Assembly (NCBI RefSeq): GCF_004801395.1
Contig: NZ_SSOA01000010.1
Location: 1 to 64,000, forward strand
Origin: Gillisella terrae
GTDB lineage: Bacteria > Pseudomonadota > Alphaproteobacteria > Rhizobiales > Rhizobiaceae
Direction of reading: 5' to 3'
Length of the DNA: 64,000 bases
Shown here: one piece after another, positions 18,062 through 26,940 of the stretch
How positions within the stretch are numbered: the stretch's first letter is position 1
Layout: each line of letters opens with the position of its first letter
The notes under the pieces: generated by a model
What the model was told of the DNA's origin: nothing
Seen by the model: the letters and a program-made list of their open reading frames with translations, nothing else
Database searches by the model: none
Position numbers and translations under genes: made by a program

Positions 18062-18425
18062 CTCGTTCTGTCTGACTCGGATTGAACCAGACAGACTCTG
18101 CTGCATAATTCCTTAAATCCTAATCGATTTAAGGTAAAAATTATGCAGCATATTTAAAGCGCTACAGCGTCCTTTGTGCGTTTTATAAAACGCACAAAGG
18201 ACGCTGTATGTGTCGGAAATCACAGGTTCATTGTTAAAAACGAGCGGGAGCGCCTATCCGATCTCCCTCCTTGTGGGGGAGATGGCTGGCAAGCCAGAGG
18301 GGGGTAAACGGCACATAAAGGCCTTTGTGTCGTGTACTGTGAGATTGAACCATACAGACTCTAATATTCTTTGCTTTCGTTTGTCTTTCCGGGAAAACCG
18401 GATTCCGCTTTTCCCTGACAAACTT
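18062..18425. repeat. Large composite mosaic repeat, second copy of the 160-bp direct repeat
   Basis: In order: GATTGAACCAGACAGACTCT module (18080-18100), CTGCATAATTCCTTAAATCC and ATCGATTTAAGGTAAAAATT (18100-18145), a perfect 46-bp palindrome at 18163-18208 (left arm begins TACAGCGTCCTTTGTGCG), then the 160-bp unit 18178-18337 matching 1-160 with two differences, a second GATTGAACC...CAGACTCT fragment and the CTTTCGTTTGTC...CCCTGACAAACTT module to 18425. This copy shows the complete hairpin cut by the window edge at position 1. Confidence 0.85.
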
Positions 18426-18446
18426 GGGTTCCGACAAACTTTGGAC

Positions 18447-18471
18447 GGAACCGCAAGCGATCTATCCGGTT
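18447..18471 (+). promoter_or_regulatory. EcfG/RpoE2-type general-stress promoter
   Basis: GGAAC at 18447-18451, 16 bp, then GGTT at 18468-18471; this fits GGAAC-N18-TT described for RpoE2/EcfG sigma factors of alphaproteobacteria. It is 27 bp before the start of the next gene. Two more promoters with identical spacing occur within 1.5 kb. Confidence 0.65.
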
Positions 18472-18497
18472 TGGTGCCCAGACCGGAGGATAAAGCA

Positions 18498-18845
18498 ATG
18501 GAACGACACTCTATTGAAATAATGTCCCACGAAAACGGCTGGGCTATCACCATTGGAGGCATAACATCCCGCGTGTTGCCCTCCCGGCGCTTGGCCATTA
18601 CCGAGGCCGAAAAACTGTTTGGCCAGACCAGCACGGTTTTCTGGGTGGATGATCCAGACGGGGTTGTTCGACCCTACCCAAGCAAACGCAAAAAGGATTT
18701 GTCACGCCACATTTCCGCGCAAAAAGAAACCGAAACACCGCCAAAGGTTGTTGTTATGGAGCGTATTGCCGTCCCGGCCAACATTCATGGTCAGGATATG
18801 CGCGACGAACACAAAGAAGCGCAATCTGTCCGCAAGGTCCGATGA
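18498..18845 (+). CDS. Small hypothetical protein, probable general-stress gene
   Basis: A 115-residue protein of unknown function. The first 60 residues (HENGWAITIGGITSRVLPSR, then AITEAEKLFGQT) look like a small beta-rich domain similar in style to DUF2188-type stress proteins; I cannot assign a family. The rest is charged and probably disordered. ATG 18498 follows CGGAGGA; an open frame extends upstream but only through repeat sequence. An EcfG-type promoter 27 bp upstream supports the start and a stress role. Confidence 0.65.
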   Translation: MERHSIEIMSHENGWAITIGGITSRVLPSRRLAITEAEKLFGQTSTVFWVDDPDGVVRPYPSKRKKDLSRHISAQKETETPPKVVVMERIAVPANIHGQDMRDEHKEAQSVRKVR

Positions 18846-18907
18846 TCCGGCGATGCAAGTGAACCCGGACGCGCGTTCGGGTTCTGTAGAGCGCCTACTC
18901 ATTCTCT

Positions 18908-19002
18908 TTACAGCGCCTCTCACCGTATATGTCGCACGGCGCTGTAACACTTTTAATCGACTGCATAATTCCTTAAATCGGAATCGATTTAAGGAATTAT
19001 GC
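18908..19002. repeat. Mosaic palindromic repeat supplying the stop of the next gene
   Basis: TTACAGCGCC...GGCGCTGTAA hairpin at 18908-18947, then ACTTTTAATCGACTGCATAA and a CCTTAAATCGGAATCGATTT/AAGGAATTATGC inverted repeat. Its end encodes the TAA stop (18997-18999 on the minus strand) of the adjacent iron-permease-like gene. Confidence 0.8.
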
Positions 19003-19398
19003 GTTAGGCGTATCGCCCTCCTTCAGGATGTCGGCAGAGCTGTCCCCGTCTTTTGCATATTGGGCCAGGAGCATACTGAGATGGCGTAGTTCTTTTTCGT
19101 TGAGTTTTTCAATGCCGACAAAGCGGTTCGCCGCGTGACTGCTGAGGATCAGCTCATCCAGTTTGGTTTGAATGGCGTGATTATCGCGATTTTGGGAGTT
19201 TTGCAGCAAGAACACCATCAGGAACGTTACGATGGTTGTTCCCGTGTTTATCACCAATTGCCAGATTTCGGAAAACCCGAACAATGGTCCGCTGATTGCC
19301 CATACAACAACCAGTGCGAAAGCAAGCGTGAAGGTCAGCGGTTTGCCGGACCACTCAGACACTTTCGCAGCAAAGCTGTCAAAGACTTTTTCCAACAT
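18997..19398 (-). CDS. Low-affinity iron permease family membrane protein
   Basis: A 133-residue protein. Two hydrophobic segments (LTFTLAFALVVVWAISGPLF, residues 21-40, and LVINTGTTIVTFLMVFLLQN, about 48-67) are followed by QNRDNHAIQTKLDELI, the family hallmark (PF04120, named after yeast Fet4 but functionally unproven in bacteria). The C-terminal 40 residues are polar. It sits in a stress-associated island. The stop codon lies in a mosaic repeat, so the last residues may not be ancestral. Confidence 0.8.
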   Translation of the reverse strand: MLEKVFDSFAAKVSEWSGKPLTFTLAFALVVVWAISGPLFGFSEIWQLVINTGTTIVTFLMVFLLQNSQNRDNHAIQTKLDELILSSHAANRFVGIEKLNEKELRHLSMLLAQYAKDGDSSADILKEGDTPNA

Positions 19399-19522
19399 AG
19401 GAACATGACCCTTCTATTGCCCAAACCAACACGCGCTATTCTATGATGGGCGCGTAGATGACCCCTTCTCACCAAGGATGCAGCAAGCCAAAATTTCTGT
19501 TCATGTCGTTGTCTGCGGCGGA

Positions 19523-19660
19523 TTACGCTACGAGTTCGGCCACGCCCCAAAAGACCAGGACAAGAAAAATACTGGCTCCCAGAATATAGAGAACGCGAAG
19601 ACCTTTCTTGCCCTGCCGAGCGCGGGTTTCATTCAGTGTAACAACCTTGTCATCCTCCAT
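19523..19660 (-). CDS. Tiny single-pass membrane peptide, 45 residues
   Basis: MEDDKVVTLNETRARQGKKG is followed by one membrane helix LRVLYILGASIFLVLVFWGV and a short tail. A charged N-terminus plus basic stretch before the helix predicts N-in topology. The start ATG at 19660 is 4 bp after the stop of the upstream 38-codon ORF, with GGGAG inside that ORF's end, so the two look translationally coupled. No family assignment; many rhizobial stress loci carry similar small membrane proteins. Confidence 0.65.
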   Translation of the reverse strand: MEDDKVVTLNETRARQGKKGLRVLYILGASIFLVLVFWGVAELVA

Positions 19661-19664
19661 CGCC

Positions 19665-19781
19665 TTACTCCCCGCCTTTGGATGCGGACATCTGTTTGAT
19701 ACTGCCCTTCTCGGCATAAGAGGCAGTCGCAACAGGATCGCTGGAAAGGCGTGTTTCTTCAACCGGGGCTTCAATGAACAT
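19665..19781 (-). CDS. Tiny hydrophilic protein, 38 residues
   Basis: Reads MFIEAPVEETRLSSDPVATA then SYAEKGSIKQMSASKGGE and TAA. A ribosome-binding site GGGAGAAAG lies just before the ATG, and an EcfG-type promoter (19808-19832) 27 bp upstream points at it. It is probably co-transcribed with the 45-residue membrane peptide downstream. Function unknown. Confidence 0.55.
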   Translation of the reverse strand: MFIEAPVEETRLSSDPVATASYAEKGSIKQMSASKGGE

Positions 19782-19807
19782 GGCTTTCTCCCTTGGTTGG
19801 GTAGTCT

Positions 19808-19832
19808 AACCAGCGAAAGTGCCTTTGGTTCC
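19808..19832 (-). promoter_or_regulatory. EcfG/RpoE2-type promoter for the two tiny genes
   Basis: On the minus strand GGAAC, 16 bp, GGTT, again GGAAC-N18-TT. It lies 27 bp upstream of the 38-codon ORF, the same distance as for the promoter at 18447. Confidence 0.65.
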
Positions 19833-19906
19833 GCGCTTCGATATGTCCATAATTCCGCACTGATGGTCGCAAAATACAGGAGAACACAAATACGGGAGAA
19901 AACGAG

Positions 19907-19931
19907 GGAACATCCACTCGGCTAGCCAGTT
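19907..19931 (+). promoter_or_regulatory. EcfG/RpoE2-type promoter for the SDR gene
   Basis: GGAAC (19907-19911), 16 bp, AGTT (19928-19931), 28 bp before the SDR start at 19959. Third GGAAC-N18-TT element in this island. Confidence 0.6.
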
Positions 19932-19958
19932 CGGTTGAGCAACCGAAAGGAGCAGCCC

Positions 19959-20816
19959 ATGAAAAATCATCCAACACCACCATTTGAACCGCAACAGCAG
20001 GACATGCCGGGTTTCACCGCTGATATGCGCCCCGTACCCGATCATGGAGAAGAGAGTTACCACGGCTCAGGAAAGCTGAAGGGCATGAAAGCCCTGATCA
20101 CCGGGGGCGATAGCGGCATTGGTCGCGCCGTGGCGATTGCTTATGCGCGCGAAGGGGCTGACATTGTGATATCTTATCTCGATGAGCATGATGATGCTCA
20201 AGAAACCGCCAAATGGGTGAAGGACGTCGGACGTCGATGCATTCTCATTCCCGGCGATATACAGAGGGCGGACCATTGCCAGCATCTGATCGACACCACC
20301 CTTCGAGAGTTGGGGGGCATTGACATTCTGGTCAACAATGCAGCCCATCAAGCCTCTTTCTCCAGTCTGGAAGATATATCGGATGACGAATGGCGTTTGA
20401 CGTTTGAGGTGAACTTGCATGCCATGTTTTATATGGTGAAACGGGCGGAGCCGCATATGAAAGCCGGAAGCGCCATCATCAATACCGCCTCTATCAATTC
20501 GGATTCGCCCAACCCGACGCTTCTCGCTTACGCCACCAGCAAGGGCGCTATTCAAAACTTTACCGCCGGCCTCGCACAATTACTGGCCGAAAAACAAATT
20601 CGGGCCAATGCCGTAGCACCTGGGCCGATCTGGACACCGCTTATTCCGTCCACCTTGCCGGAAAAGGCCGTAGAGACCTTCGGCAGTCAGGTTCCACTCA
20701 AGCGGGCGGGGCAACCAGCAGAACTCCAGACCGCATATGTGATGTTGGCCGATCCCTTATCCAGCTATGTTTCAGGGGCGACCATCGCGGTCACAGGCGG
20801 CAAACCGATCCTGTAG
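19959..20816 (+). CDS. Short-chain dehydrogenase/reductase, YdaD/YhdF-like general-stress SDR
   Basis: A 285-residue classical SDR with an N-terminal extension (TPPFEPQQQDMPGFTADMRP) typical of the GsiB-associated YdaD/YhdF and glucose-dehydrogenase-like stress group. NAD(P) motif TGGDSGIGRA near residue 48, NNAAH near 127, catalytic YATSK near 191. ATG 19959 follows AAAGGAGC. It is a cytoplasmic NAD(P)-dependent oxidoreductase of unknown substrate. The EcfG-type promoter suggests induction in stationary phase, desiccation or osmotic stress. Confidence 0.88.
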   Translation: MKNHPTPPFEPQQQDMPGFTADMRPVPDHGEESYHGSGKLKGMKALITGGDSGIGRAVAIAYAREGADIVISYLDEHDDAQETAKWVKDVGRRCILIPGDIQRADHCQHLIDTTLRELGGIDILVNNAAHQASFSSLEDISDDEWRLTFEVNLHAMFYMVKRAEPHMKAGSAIINTASINSDSPNPTLLAYATSKGAIQNFTAGLAQLLAEKQIRANAVAPGPIWTPLIPSTLPEKAVETFGSQVPLKRAGQPAELQTAYVMLADPLSSYVSGATIAVTGGKPIL

Positions 20817-20933
20817 CGGATCTGGCCGACTGCACTGTTTGGCCTACATGCGCACAAAGAACGCTGCAAGCGCAACGGGGTCTACTCGACCTCGCCGCCA
20901 CATACGGTTTAGCGGGTAAAATTTCGCCCTCTA

Positions 20934-21034
20934 CTGCATAATTCCTTAAATCGGAATCGATTTAAGGTAAAAATTATGCAGCAGATTTAAAGCGTTACAG
21001 CACCTTGCGCCGTCTATGCCAGACGGCGCTTTGC
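20934..21034. repeat. Mosaic palindromic repeat
   Basis: A near-complete copy: CTGCATAATTCCTTAAATCG and GAATCGATTTAAGGTAAAAA, then ATTATGCAGCAGATTTAAAG, then a hairpin GTTACAGCACCTTGCGCCGT with right arm AGACGGCGCTTTG. It sits between the convergent SDR and SH3 genes and may act as terminator. Confidence 0.8.
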
Positions 21035-21059
21035 TATGCCCGTATCGGTATGCACTGAC

Positions 21060-21512
21060 TTACCAGCTCGGATCCCATTCTGGTGGCGGTGGCTCGTCCT
21101 CCCAATCAACATCATCCCAGGTATCGATGTCGTCATAAAAATCGCGATCGGCATAGTGATCGGACCAATAGCTGTTAATGCTGAAGGAAACCGTCGGTAT
21201 GACCGGCTCATGCACCACATGGACATAGGCGGGGACACGCATCCGTTGCGATTCGTGTTCAACGTCAATATATGCGCCGGACACCCAGCCACGACGCCCA
21301 GCCGCCTGCACGTCACACCAGCGATATCCTCTCGTGCAACCCACAATATGCAAAAATGTGCCTTCCGGCAAAACATCGAGGGACGGATAGCGCGTGCTTG
21401 GTCCAGCGCGCAGGTTGATTTCGACTGCCGTAAACGAGCTGGCCTGAGCAGACGTGTTCACAAGTAAGGTTACGCTGGCAATGGCAGCGGCGAGAAGGAG
21501 CGCGTGTCTCAT
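21060..21512 (-). CDS. Secreted SH3-domain protein
   Basis: A 150-residue exported protein: signal peptide MRHALLLAAAIASVTLLVNT (cleavage after AQA), then a bacterial SH3 (SH3b) domain, VEINLRAGPSTRYPSLDVLP, with CTRGYRWCDVQAAGRRGWVS at about residues 25-85, and an acidic, tryptophan-rich tail. Such proteins bind peptidoglycan or act as periplasmic adaptors; rhizobial and Brucella genomes have several with similar tails. No operon partner. Confidence 0.85.
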   Translation of the reverse strand: MRHALLLAAAIASVTLLVNTSAQASSFTAVEINLRAGPSTRYPSLDVLPEGTFLHIVGCTRGYRWCDVQAAGRRGWVSGAYIDVEHESQRMRVPAYVHVVHEPVIPTVSFSINSYWSDHYADRDFYDDIDTWDDVDWEDEPPPPEWDPSW

Positions 21513-21691
21513 CGAAAACCTCGTACTGGTCTATTTCACCGGCGATCAGGCCCGGCGGCCCGAGCGAAACTCGCTCAAGAGCGTTACTCATCAGATTTTC
21601 ATCGAGATTATGTGGATGGACGGTTGATACTCGGTGGGCTCAACGCAGCAACCGTGCAAAAAAGCCCTCTCATCTCACGTCCGAGGCCTGA

Positions 21692-22567
21692 TCAGCTGTT
21701 TGCCTCGAGAAGCGGTCGTATCAGCGGGTTGGGAAAGCGACGTTTGATGGTCACAGCAAAGAAGGACTCGATCATGCCTGGAAGGGCATCGAACTCCACC
21801 AGGGCCCCCGCCTCCAGTTCACCCTTGACGACAATCGGCGCAAGAACGGCAAGGCCGACACCTTCGCGGGCAAGAAGACGCATCATCGCCATGTCGTCGA
21901 CCTCGGCTGCGATCTGCGGCGTCACGCCAAGCCGTTCCACCAGCGCGTCAAATTGGGCGCGAACACCGCTTTCCAGCGTTGGCAGAATAACCGGATTGGC
22001 CGCCAAAAGGTCGGAAAGCGTTGCACCCCCTGCCCCATAGGACGGTTTTCCGATCAGGCTGACCCGTTGCTGATAGACATGTTGGGCGATAAAGGGCGTG
22101 AGGGAATCGGTCATGGGGGCCTGATTGAGCAGCACAATATCGAGATTGAGTGTCTCTAACGCGGCCAGCAATTCACTTGTGCTGCCGGAGCGCAGGATCA
22201 TGTCGACATTGGCCATGCCCAAAATGGGCTGCAAAAACTCCATCTGAAAGTTGCGCGATAGCGTGGCCAACGCACCGATGCGAATGCTGCGGCGGCTGGT
22301 GCCTGTTTGTTTGAGCGTTTCCACCAATTCTTCGCCCGTGGAAAAAATGGTGTCAGCATGGTCAAGGGCAATGCGCCCGGCCTCTGTGAGGTAAAGCTGG
22401 CGGCCGCGCCGCTCAAACAACGCATGGCCGAGCCTTTCTTCCAACTGCTTGATTTGAATGGATAAGGCGGATTGCGACAGATTGAGCCGCTCCGCCGTGC
22501 GGGTCAGGTTGCCGTCGTGGGCGACGGCACGGAAATAGCGCAGATGATGATAGTTCAAATCAACCAT
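21692..22567 (-). CDS. LysR-family regulator of the dab operon
   Basis: A 291-residue LysR protein: HTH LNYHHLRYFRAVAHDGNLTR, then TAERLNLSQSALSIQIKQLE, and a substrate-binding domain. Several residues resemble NhaR/CbbR-like members. It is divergent from dabB-dabA with a GTTCTAT/ATAGAAC palindrome immediately upstream of its start, so control of the inorganic-carbon pump is likely, perhaps in response to CO2 or a metabolite. This assignment rests on gene context. Confidence 0.88.
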   Translation of the reverse strand: MVDLNYHHLRYFRAVAHDGNLTRTAERLNLSQSALSIQIKQLEERLGHALFERRGRQLYLTEAGRIALDHADTIFSTGEELVETLKQTGTSRRSIRIGALATLSRNFQMEFLQPILGMANVDMILRSGSTSELLAALETLNLDIVLLNQAPMTDSLTPFIAQHVYQQRVSLIGKPSYGAGGATLSDLLAANPVILPTLESGVRAQFDALVERLGVTPQIAAEVDDMAMMRLLAREGVGLAVLAPIVVKGELEAGALVEFDALPGMIESFFAVTIKRRFPNPLIRPLLEANS

Positions 22568-22568
22568 A

Positions 22569-22585
22569 GTTCTATTTTATAGAAC
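22569..22585. promoter_or_regulatory. Candidate LysR box for the dab operon
   Basis: GTTCTAT, TTT, ATAGAAC is a perfect 7+3+7 inverted repeat fitting the T-N11-A LysR consensus. It begins 2 bp before the LysR start codon and lies 104 bp upstream of the dabB start. Confidence 0.6.
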
Positions 22586-22688
22586 GAAATCCGAAAAACA
22601 ATGAATTTTTATTGTAATGCTGCGGCTGCTAACAGGTGTTTCGCAAGCCCACCGCTCTGGTTTTGGTGGGCAAGATCGGAGAAAGTCT

Positions 22689-24284
22689 GTGACCTACGCC
22701 CTGCCTGTTCTCGCGCCGCTCTTTCTGGTTGCGGCATCGCTTTTTTCCTGCTTTTCACCAGCGCAGAGACCGCGCCTGGCGATCAAGGTGGCTGAATTGG
22801 CTGCCATTGGTGCCATGGTGATCGCCCTGCTCTCGGCGGTCGTTTTGATCCGAGATGGAGCAGGGACCGGGCCGATGGTGGGCTTTAGCCTGCTTACCTT
22901 CGCAACCCGTCTTGATCCGGTCAGCCTTGTCATGCTTGGTCTGGTGTCGTTTATCGGTTGGGTGGTGCTGCGCTATGCTGGAACCTTTCTGGATGGCGAG
23001 GCCCGGCAAGGGCCGTTCACCGGCTGGATGACCGCAACACTGGCCGCCGTGCTCTTTCTCGTCCAGTCTGGCACGCTTCTGCAATTCGTCACCAGCTGGA
23101 TTGCCTCCAGCTTGCTCTTGCACCAACTGCTGTTGTTCTATCCCCAGCGGATCGCAGCGCAGCGGGCGGCACGCAAGAAGTTTATCGTCTCGCGGATTGG
23201 CGATGCCGCCTTGATTGCCGCCGCGCTGGTTCTCGGATTCGCTTTCGGCACAGGGGATATCGCTGCCATTCTGACAGCCGCACGTGAGGGGGCGGGGGGA
23301 TCATTGAGCGTGCTTGCTGCCACCCTTCTGGCGCTGGCCGCCATCTTGAAATCGGCACAATTTCCCACCCATGGCTGGCTGACAGAAGTGATGGAAACCC
23401 CAACCCCGGTTTCGGCTCTGCTGCATGCCGGTGTGGTCAATGCTGGCGGCTTCCTGCTGATCCGTTTTGCCGATGTTCTTTTGCAGGCACCAGTGGTGCT
23501 GGCGGCGCTGGTGATGATTGGCGGCTTCACCGCCCTGTTTGGCAGCCTTGTCATGCTCTCGCAATCGGCGGTCAAAACTTCGCTTGCCTGGTCAACGGTG
23601 GCCCAGATGGGCTTTATGATCTTGCAATGCGGGCTGGCGCTGTTTCCCATCGCGCTTTTGCACATCGTTGCCCATTCGCTCTATAAGGCCCATGCTTTCC
23701 TCTCTTCGGGCACAGCCATTGAAACGGTTGCCTCCATCCGTCGGCCTGGGCCAGTGGCCATCCCCGATGGTAAAGCGGTAACGCGGGCCTTCTTGCTGGC
23801 ACTTGCCATCTACGCGGTGATTGGTCTGCTCTTTGGCTTCTCGGAAAAGCCGCCGCAAGCCATCGCTCTGGGTGCCATTCTGATCTTCGGTGTTGCCTAT
23901 CTGATTGCACAAGGGCTTGCTGATGCGGCACCGAGAGCACTCACCCAGCGCACCCTGCTCTCCTCACTGTTTGCCGCCACCGCTTACTTTGCCTTGCAGC
24001 ACGGCGCAGATGTGCTGATGCATGGCACCTTGCCAGCCACGCCGCGCCCCGGTCCGCTGGAGTGGATATTGATGCTTCTGGCGGTGACCAGCTTCGGCGT
24101 TGTTGCCGTGGCGCAGGCCCTCTTCCCGCTCTGGGCCTATCATCCGGCGGCGGCTGGCCTTCGGGTTCATCTCGCCAATGGCCTTTATGTCAACGCTCTC
24201 TTTGATCGTCTGTTAGGCGGCTGGCGGTTCAAAACAGCCGCGCCCATCCAAACTGCTCAAATCGCAAATCAAGCCAAGGATTGA
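22689..24284 (+). CDS. dabB: DabB, proton-conducting membrane subunit of a DAB inorganic-carbon transporter
   Basis: A 531-residue NuoL/MrpA-like (proton_antipo_M) membrane protein with about 13 helices. [20 protein letters not shown], then [20 protein letters not shown] and [12 protein letters not shown] are the conserved helix 7-8 motifs; [20 protein letters not shown] is also characteristic. With DabA it forms the vectorial CO2-to-bicarbonate pump energised by cation flow. I chose GTG 22689, ten bases after GGAGAAAG; the open frame extends to 22617 without a ribosome-binding site. dabA follows 4 bp after the stop. Confidence 0.88.
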   Translation: MTYALPVLAPLFLVAASLFSCFSPAQRPRLAIKVAELAAIGAMVIALLSAVVLIRDGAGTGPMVGFSLLTFATRLDPVSLVMLGLVSFIGWVVLRYAGTFLDGEARQGPFTGWMTATLAAVLFLVQSGTLLQFVTSWIASSLLLHQLLLFYPQRIAAQRAARKKFIVSRIGDAALIAAALVLGFAFGTGDIAAILTAAREGAGGSLSVLAATLLALAAILKSAQFPTHGWLTEVMETPTPVSALLHAGVVNAGGFLLIRFADVLLQAPVVLAALVMIGGFTALFGSLVMLSQSAVKTSLAWSTVAQMGFMILQCGLALFPIALLHIVAHSLYKAHAFLSSGTAIETVASIRRPGPVAIPDGKAVTRAFLLALAIYAVIGLLFGFSEKPPQAIALGAILIFGVAYLIAQGLADAAPRALTQRTLLSSLFAATAYFALQHGADVLMHGTLPATPRPGPLEWILMLLAVTSFGVVAVAQALFPLWAYHPAAAGLRVHLANGLYVNALFDRLLGGWRFKTAAPIQTAQIANQAKD

Positions 24285-24288
24285 ACCG

Positions 24289-26682
24289 ATGAACCAGATG
24301 ATAGAAATCGACACCCTGCATGATGATGCCTTGGCGATTGCTGCGGATCAGGCGGTGCGGGCCATTCCGCCCGCCTGGCCGCTGACGGCCACGGTTGCCG
24401 TTAACCCCTTTTTCGGACAGGCAGGCGACAGTTTTGAACAGACGGCAGCGCTTTTGGCCCGGATTGGCGGTGCGCGTCTCGCCCTTCCCCGGCAACATTA
24501 TGCCGACAAGATCGCGAAAGGCGACATCATTGATGCTGATCTGATGGCAGCGCTGGAAAACAGCCCCCTTGGCGGCCACATGGACCTTGGCACTCTGAAA
24601 AGCGCTCTCCAGCAAGAACCCCGTGCCCCGCAGGCCCTGCCCACCATTGCCGATCTGGCGGCGCGCGCGTCGGCTAAGGATTGGCCGGGCTTGGTGGCAG
24701 AACGGATCGGCAGTTTTGCCGCTGGCTTTTTCGATCAGGGGCAGGCGCTTTGGGCCGCCTCCCGGCACAATGGTCTTTATGCTGCCTGGCGGGCCTTTGC
24801 CACCCACGACCTCACCCCGGAAATCCTTGGCCTGAAAGGGTTTGGCCTCTTCGTGGCCAGCACGCCGGAGACCGCGCAAGGGTTGATTGAGCGGGCAGCA
24901 CTACGGTTGGGCTTTGGCGCGGATACGGGCACGTATTTCCACCAATTGCTGCTGACATTGGGTGGCTGGGCGCAATATGCCCGGCATCTGCAATGGAAGG
25001 CCGAGCTGGATGGTGGAGCGGACCAAACCGCGCTGGAGCTGCTGGCGATCCGGCTGGTGTTCGAAGAAGCTCTTTTTGAGCGGTATGAGGCGGCAATTGC
25101 CAAGGAATGGAGCGGCATTCGGCACACACACATGTCTGCGGTGAGCGTCGATGAGCAGGTTCAGATCGATGCTGTGTTGCAATCGGCCTTTGAACGGGCA
25201 GCCCAGCGTCAGCTGGCACAAACGCTCAGCGCCGCCGCGCCAGTGACACCTTCTGATCAGCGGCCCCTGCTGAATGCGGCCTTTTGCATCGACGTGCGCT
25301 CGGAAGTGTTTCGGCGGGCCTTGGAAAGCATTGATCCCGGTATTCGCACCTCAGGCTTTGCCGGTTTCTTCGGATTGGGCGCAAGCCACAAGGGCTTTGC
25401 CTCCGATGTCGCCGAAAACCGCTTGCCGGTGCTGCTGAAACCATCCGTTTTCACCTGCAGCGCCGTTGAAAGCGAGGACAAAAGCGATCAACAGGCACGG
25501 TTTTCAGCCCGCGCAGTACGGGCCTGGGGCCGGTTCAAGCTGGCGGCGGTGTCCTCCTTTGCCTTTGTCGAGGCCATGGGGCCGGTCTATGCTGGCAAGC
25601 TGCTTAAAGACGGGCTGGGGTTTGCAAAAGGCCACAAGCCGGATGCCCCCGCCCCGCAGTTTGGTGCGGAGATTGATCTTGCACGGCGGATCACCATGGC
25701 AGAAACCGTGCTGCGGGCCATGTCGCTGACCGATAATTTTGCCCGGGTCGTGCTGCTGTGCGGCCATGGGGCAAATGTGGTCAACAACCCTTACGCCAGT
25801 GCCCTGCACTGTGGCGCCTGCGGCGGCTATGCCGGTGATGTCAATGCCCGGCTGCTGGCCGGTTTGCTGAACGAGGCACCCGTGCGGACGGCGCTGAATG
25901 ATAAAGGCATTACCATTCCGGCAGACACGCTGTTCATTGCGGCCTTGCATGACACGACAACCGATGAGGTCACATTGTTTGACCGCGATGTGGATGCTGT
26001 CTCACACAGCGATCTCGGCACCATTCGCAACTGGCTGGCACAGGCCGGGCGGCTTGCCCGGACCGAGCGGGCGCAGCATCTGCCCCGCGCCACCGCAAGC
26101 TCCATTATTGAGCGGAGCCGGGATTGGGCGGAAGTAAGGCCTGAATTCGGCCTTGCCGGTTGCCGGGCCTTTATTGCCGCCCCGCGGTCGCGGACGCAAG
26201 GCTGCGATCTGGAAGGCAAGGCATTTCTGCATGATTATGTCTGGCAGCAGGATGAGGGCTTCAAGGTACTCGAACTTATCCTGACCGCCCCTGTGGTGGT
26301 GGCCAGCTGGATCAGCCTGCAATATTTCGGCTCTGCCGTGGCTCCAGACCTGTTTGGCGCAGGCAACAAGCTGCTGCACAATGTTGTCGGCGGCATTGGT
26401 GTGGTGGAAGGCAATGGCGGCATCTTGCGGACAGGCCTGCCCTGGCAATCCGTGCATGACGGCGAAGCCTTTGTGCATGAGCCACTGCGGCTGACAGTTG
26501 CGGTCGAAGCACCGAAGGAAGCCATCTCGGATATCTTGCAGCGGCATGCACATGTGCGGGCTCTGTTTGACAATGGCTGGCTGTCGCTGTTCACGCTTGA
26601 TGAGGATGGCCATATGGCATGGCACTATCAGCCGGGCCATGACTGGGTCAATTGCAGCAGCGGTCCGACGAACCTGTCGTGA
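24289..26682 (+). CDS. dabA: DabA, carbonic-anhydrase-like subunit of a DAB inorganic-carbon transporter (DUF2309)
   Basis: A 797-residue cytoplasmic protein of the UPF0753/DUF2309 family. The zinc-site residues of characterised DabA are preserved: C333 and D335 in CIDVRSE, H493 in [20 protein letters not shown] and C508 fifteen residues later, the same spacing as in Halothiobacillus DabA. It hydrates CO2 unidirectionally with DabB. AACC-ATG start 4 bp after dabB. No RuBisCO or carboxysome genes are in the window, so the pump probably supplies bicarbonate for anaplerotic carboxylases, as MpsAB does in Staphylococcus. Confidence 0.9.
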   Translation: MNQMIEIDTLHDDALAIAADQAVRAIPPAWPLTATVAVNPFFGQAGDSFEQTAALLARIGGARLALPRQHYADKIAKGDIIDADLMAALENSPLGGHMDLGTLKSALQQEPRAPQALPTIADLAARASAKDWPGLVAERIGSFAAGFFDQGQALWAASRHNGLYAAWRAFATHDLTPEILGLKGFGLFVASTPETAQGLIERAALRLGFGADTGTYFHQLLLTLGGWAQYARHLQWKAELDGGADQTALELLAIRLVFEEALFERYEAAIAKEWSGIRHTHMSAVSVDEQVQIDAVLQSAFERAAQRQLAQTLSAAAPVTPSDQRPLLNAAFCIDVRSEVFRRALESIDPGIRTSGFAGFFGLGASHKGFASDVAENRLPVLLKPSVFTCSAVESEDKSDQQARFSARAVRAWGRFKLAAVSSFAFVEAMGPVYAGKLLKDGLGFAKGHKPDAPAPQFGAEIDLARRITMAETVLRAMSLTDNFARVVLLCGHGANVVNNPYASALHCGACGGYAGDVNARLLAGLLNEAPVRTALNDKGITIPADTLFIAALHDTTTDEVTLFDRDVDAVSHSDLGTIRNWLAQAGRLARTERAQHLPRATASSIIERSRDWAEVRPEFGLAGCRAFIAAPRSRTQGCDLEGKAFLHDYVWQQDEGFKVLELILTAPVVVASWISLQYFGSAVAPDLFGAGNKLLHNVVGGIGVVEGNGGILRTGLPWQSVHDGEAFVHEPLRLTVAVEAPKEAISDILQRHAHVRALFDNGWLSLFTLDEDGHMAWHYQPGHDWVNCSSGPTNLS

Positions 26683-26719
26683 ACGGTTGATATTTGGCGA
26701 GAAATCACAGGCGCCATCG

Positions 26720-26924
26720 CAGGATAGGACAGACTCCCTCCCCCTTGTGGGGAGGGGTTCCTCAAGCTCAGAAATCTTTGCGCCGCGTAATGTGAAATTA
26801 TGCAGCAGATTAAGAGTGTTACAGCGTCATTTGTACGCCATATATGGCGCACGACGCTGTAAATTCCTTTGTTTTCGTTTGTCTATTATGGAAAGGCGGA
26901 GTCCACTTTTCCCTGACAAACTCC
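26720..26924. repeat. Mosaic palindromic repeat between dabA and xylD
   Basis: 26728-26758 has a CCCTCCCCC/GGGGAGGGG element similar to the module in the 160-bp repeat. 26795-26863 is GAAATTATGCAGCAGATTAA followed by a hairpin, left arm TTACAGCGTCATTTGTACGC, right arm GGCGCACGACGCTGTAA. 26868-26924 is the module TTTTCGTTTGTC...CCCTGACAAACTCC. Convergent genes flank it. Confidence 0.8.
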
Positions 26925-26940
26925 ACGATCAAACACCGCG

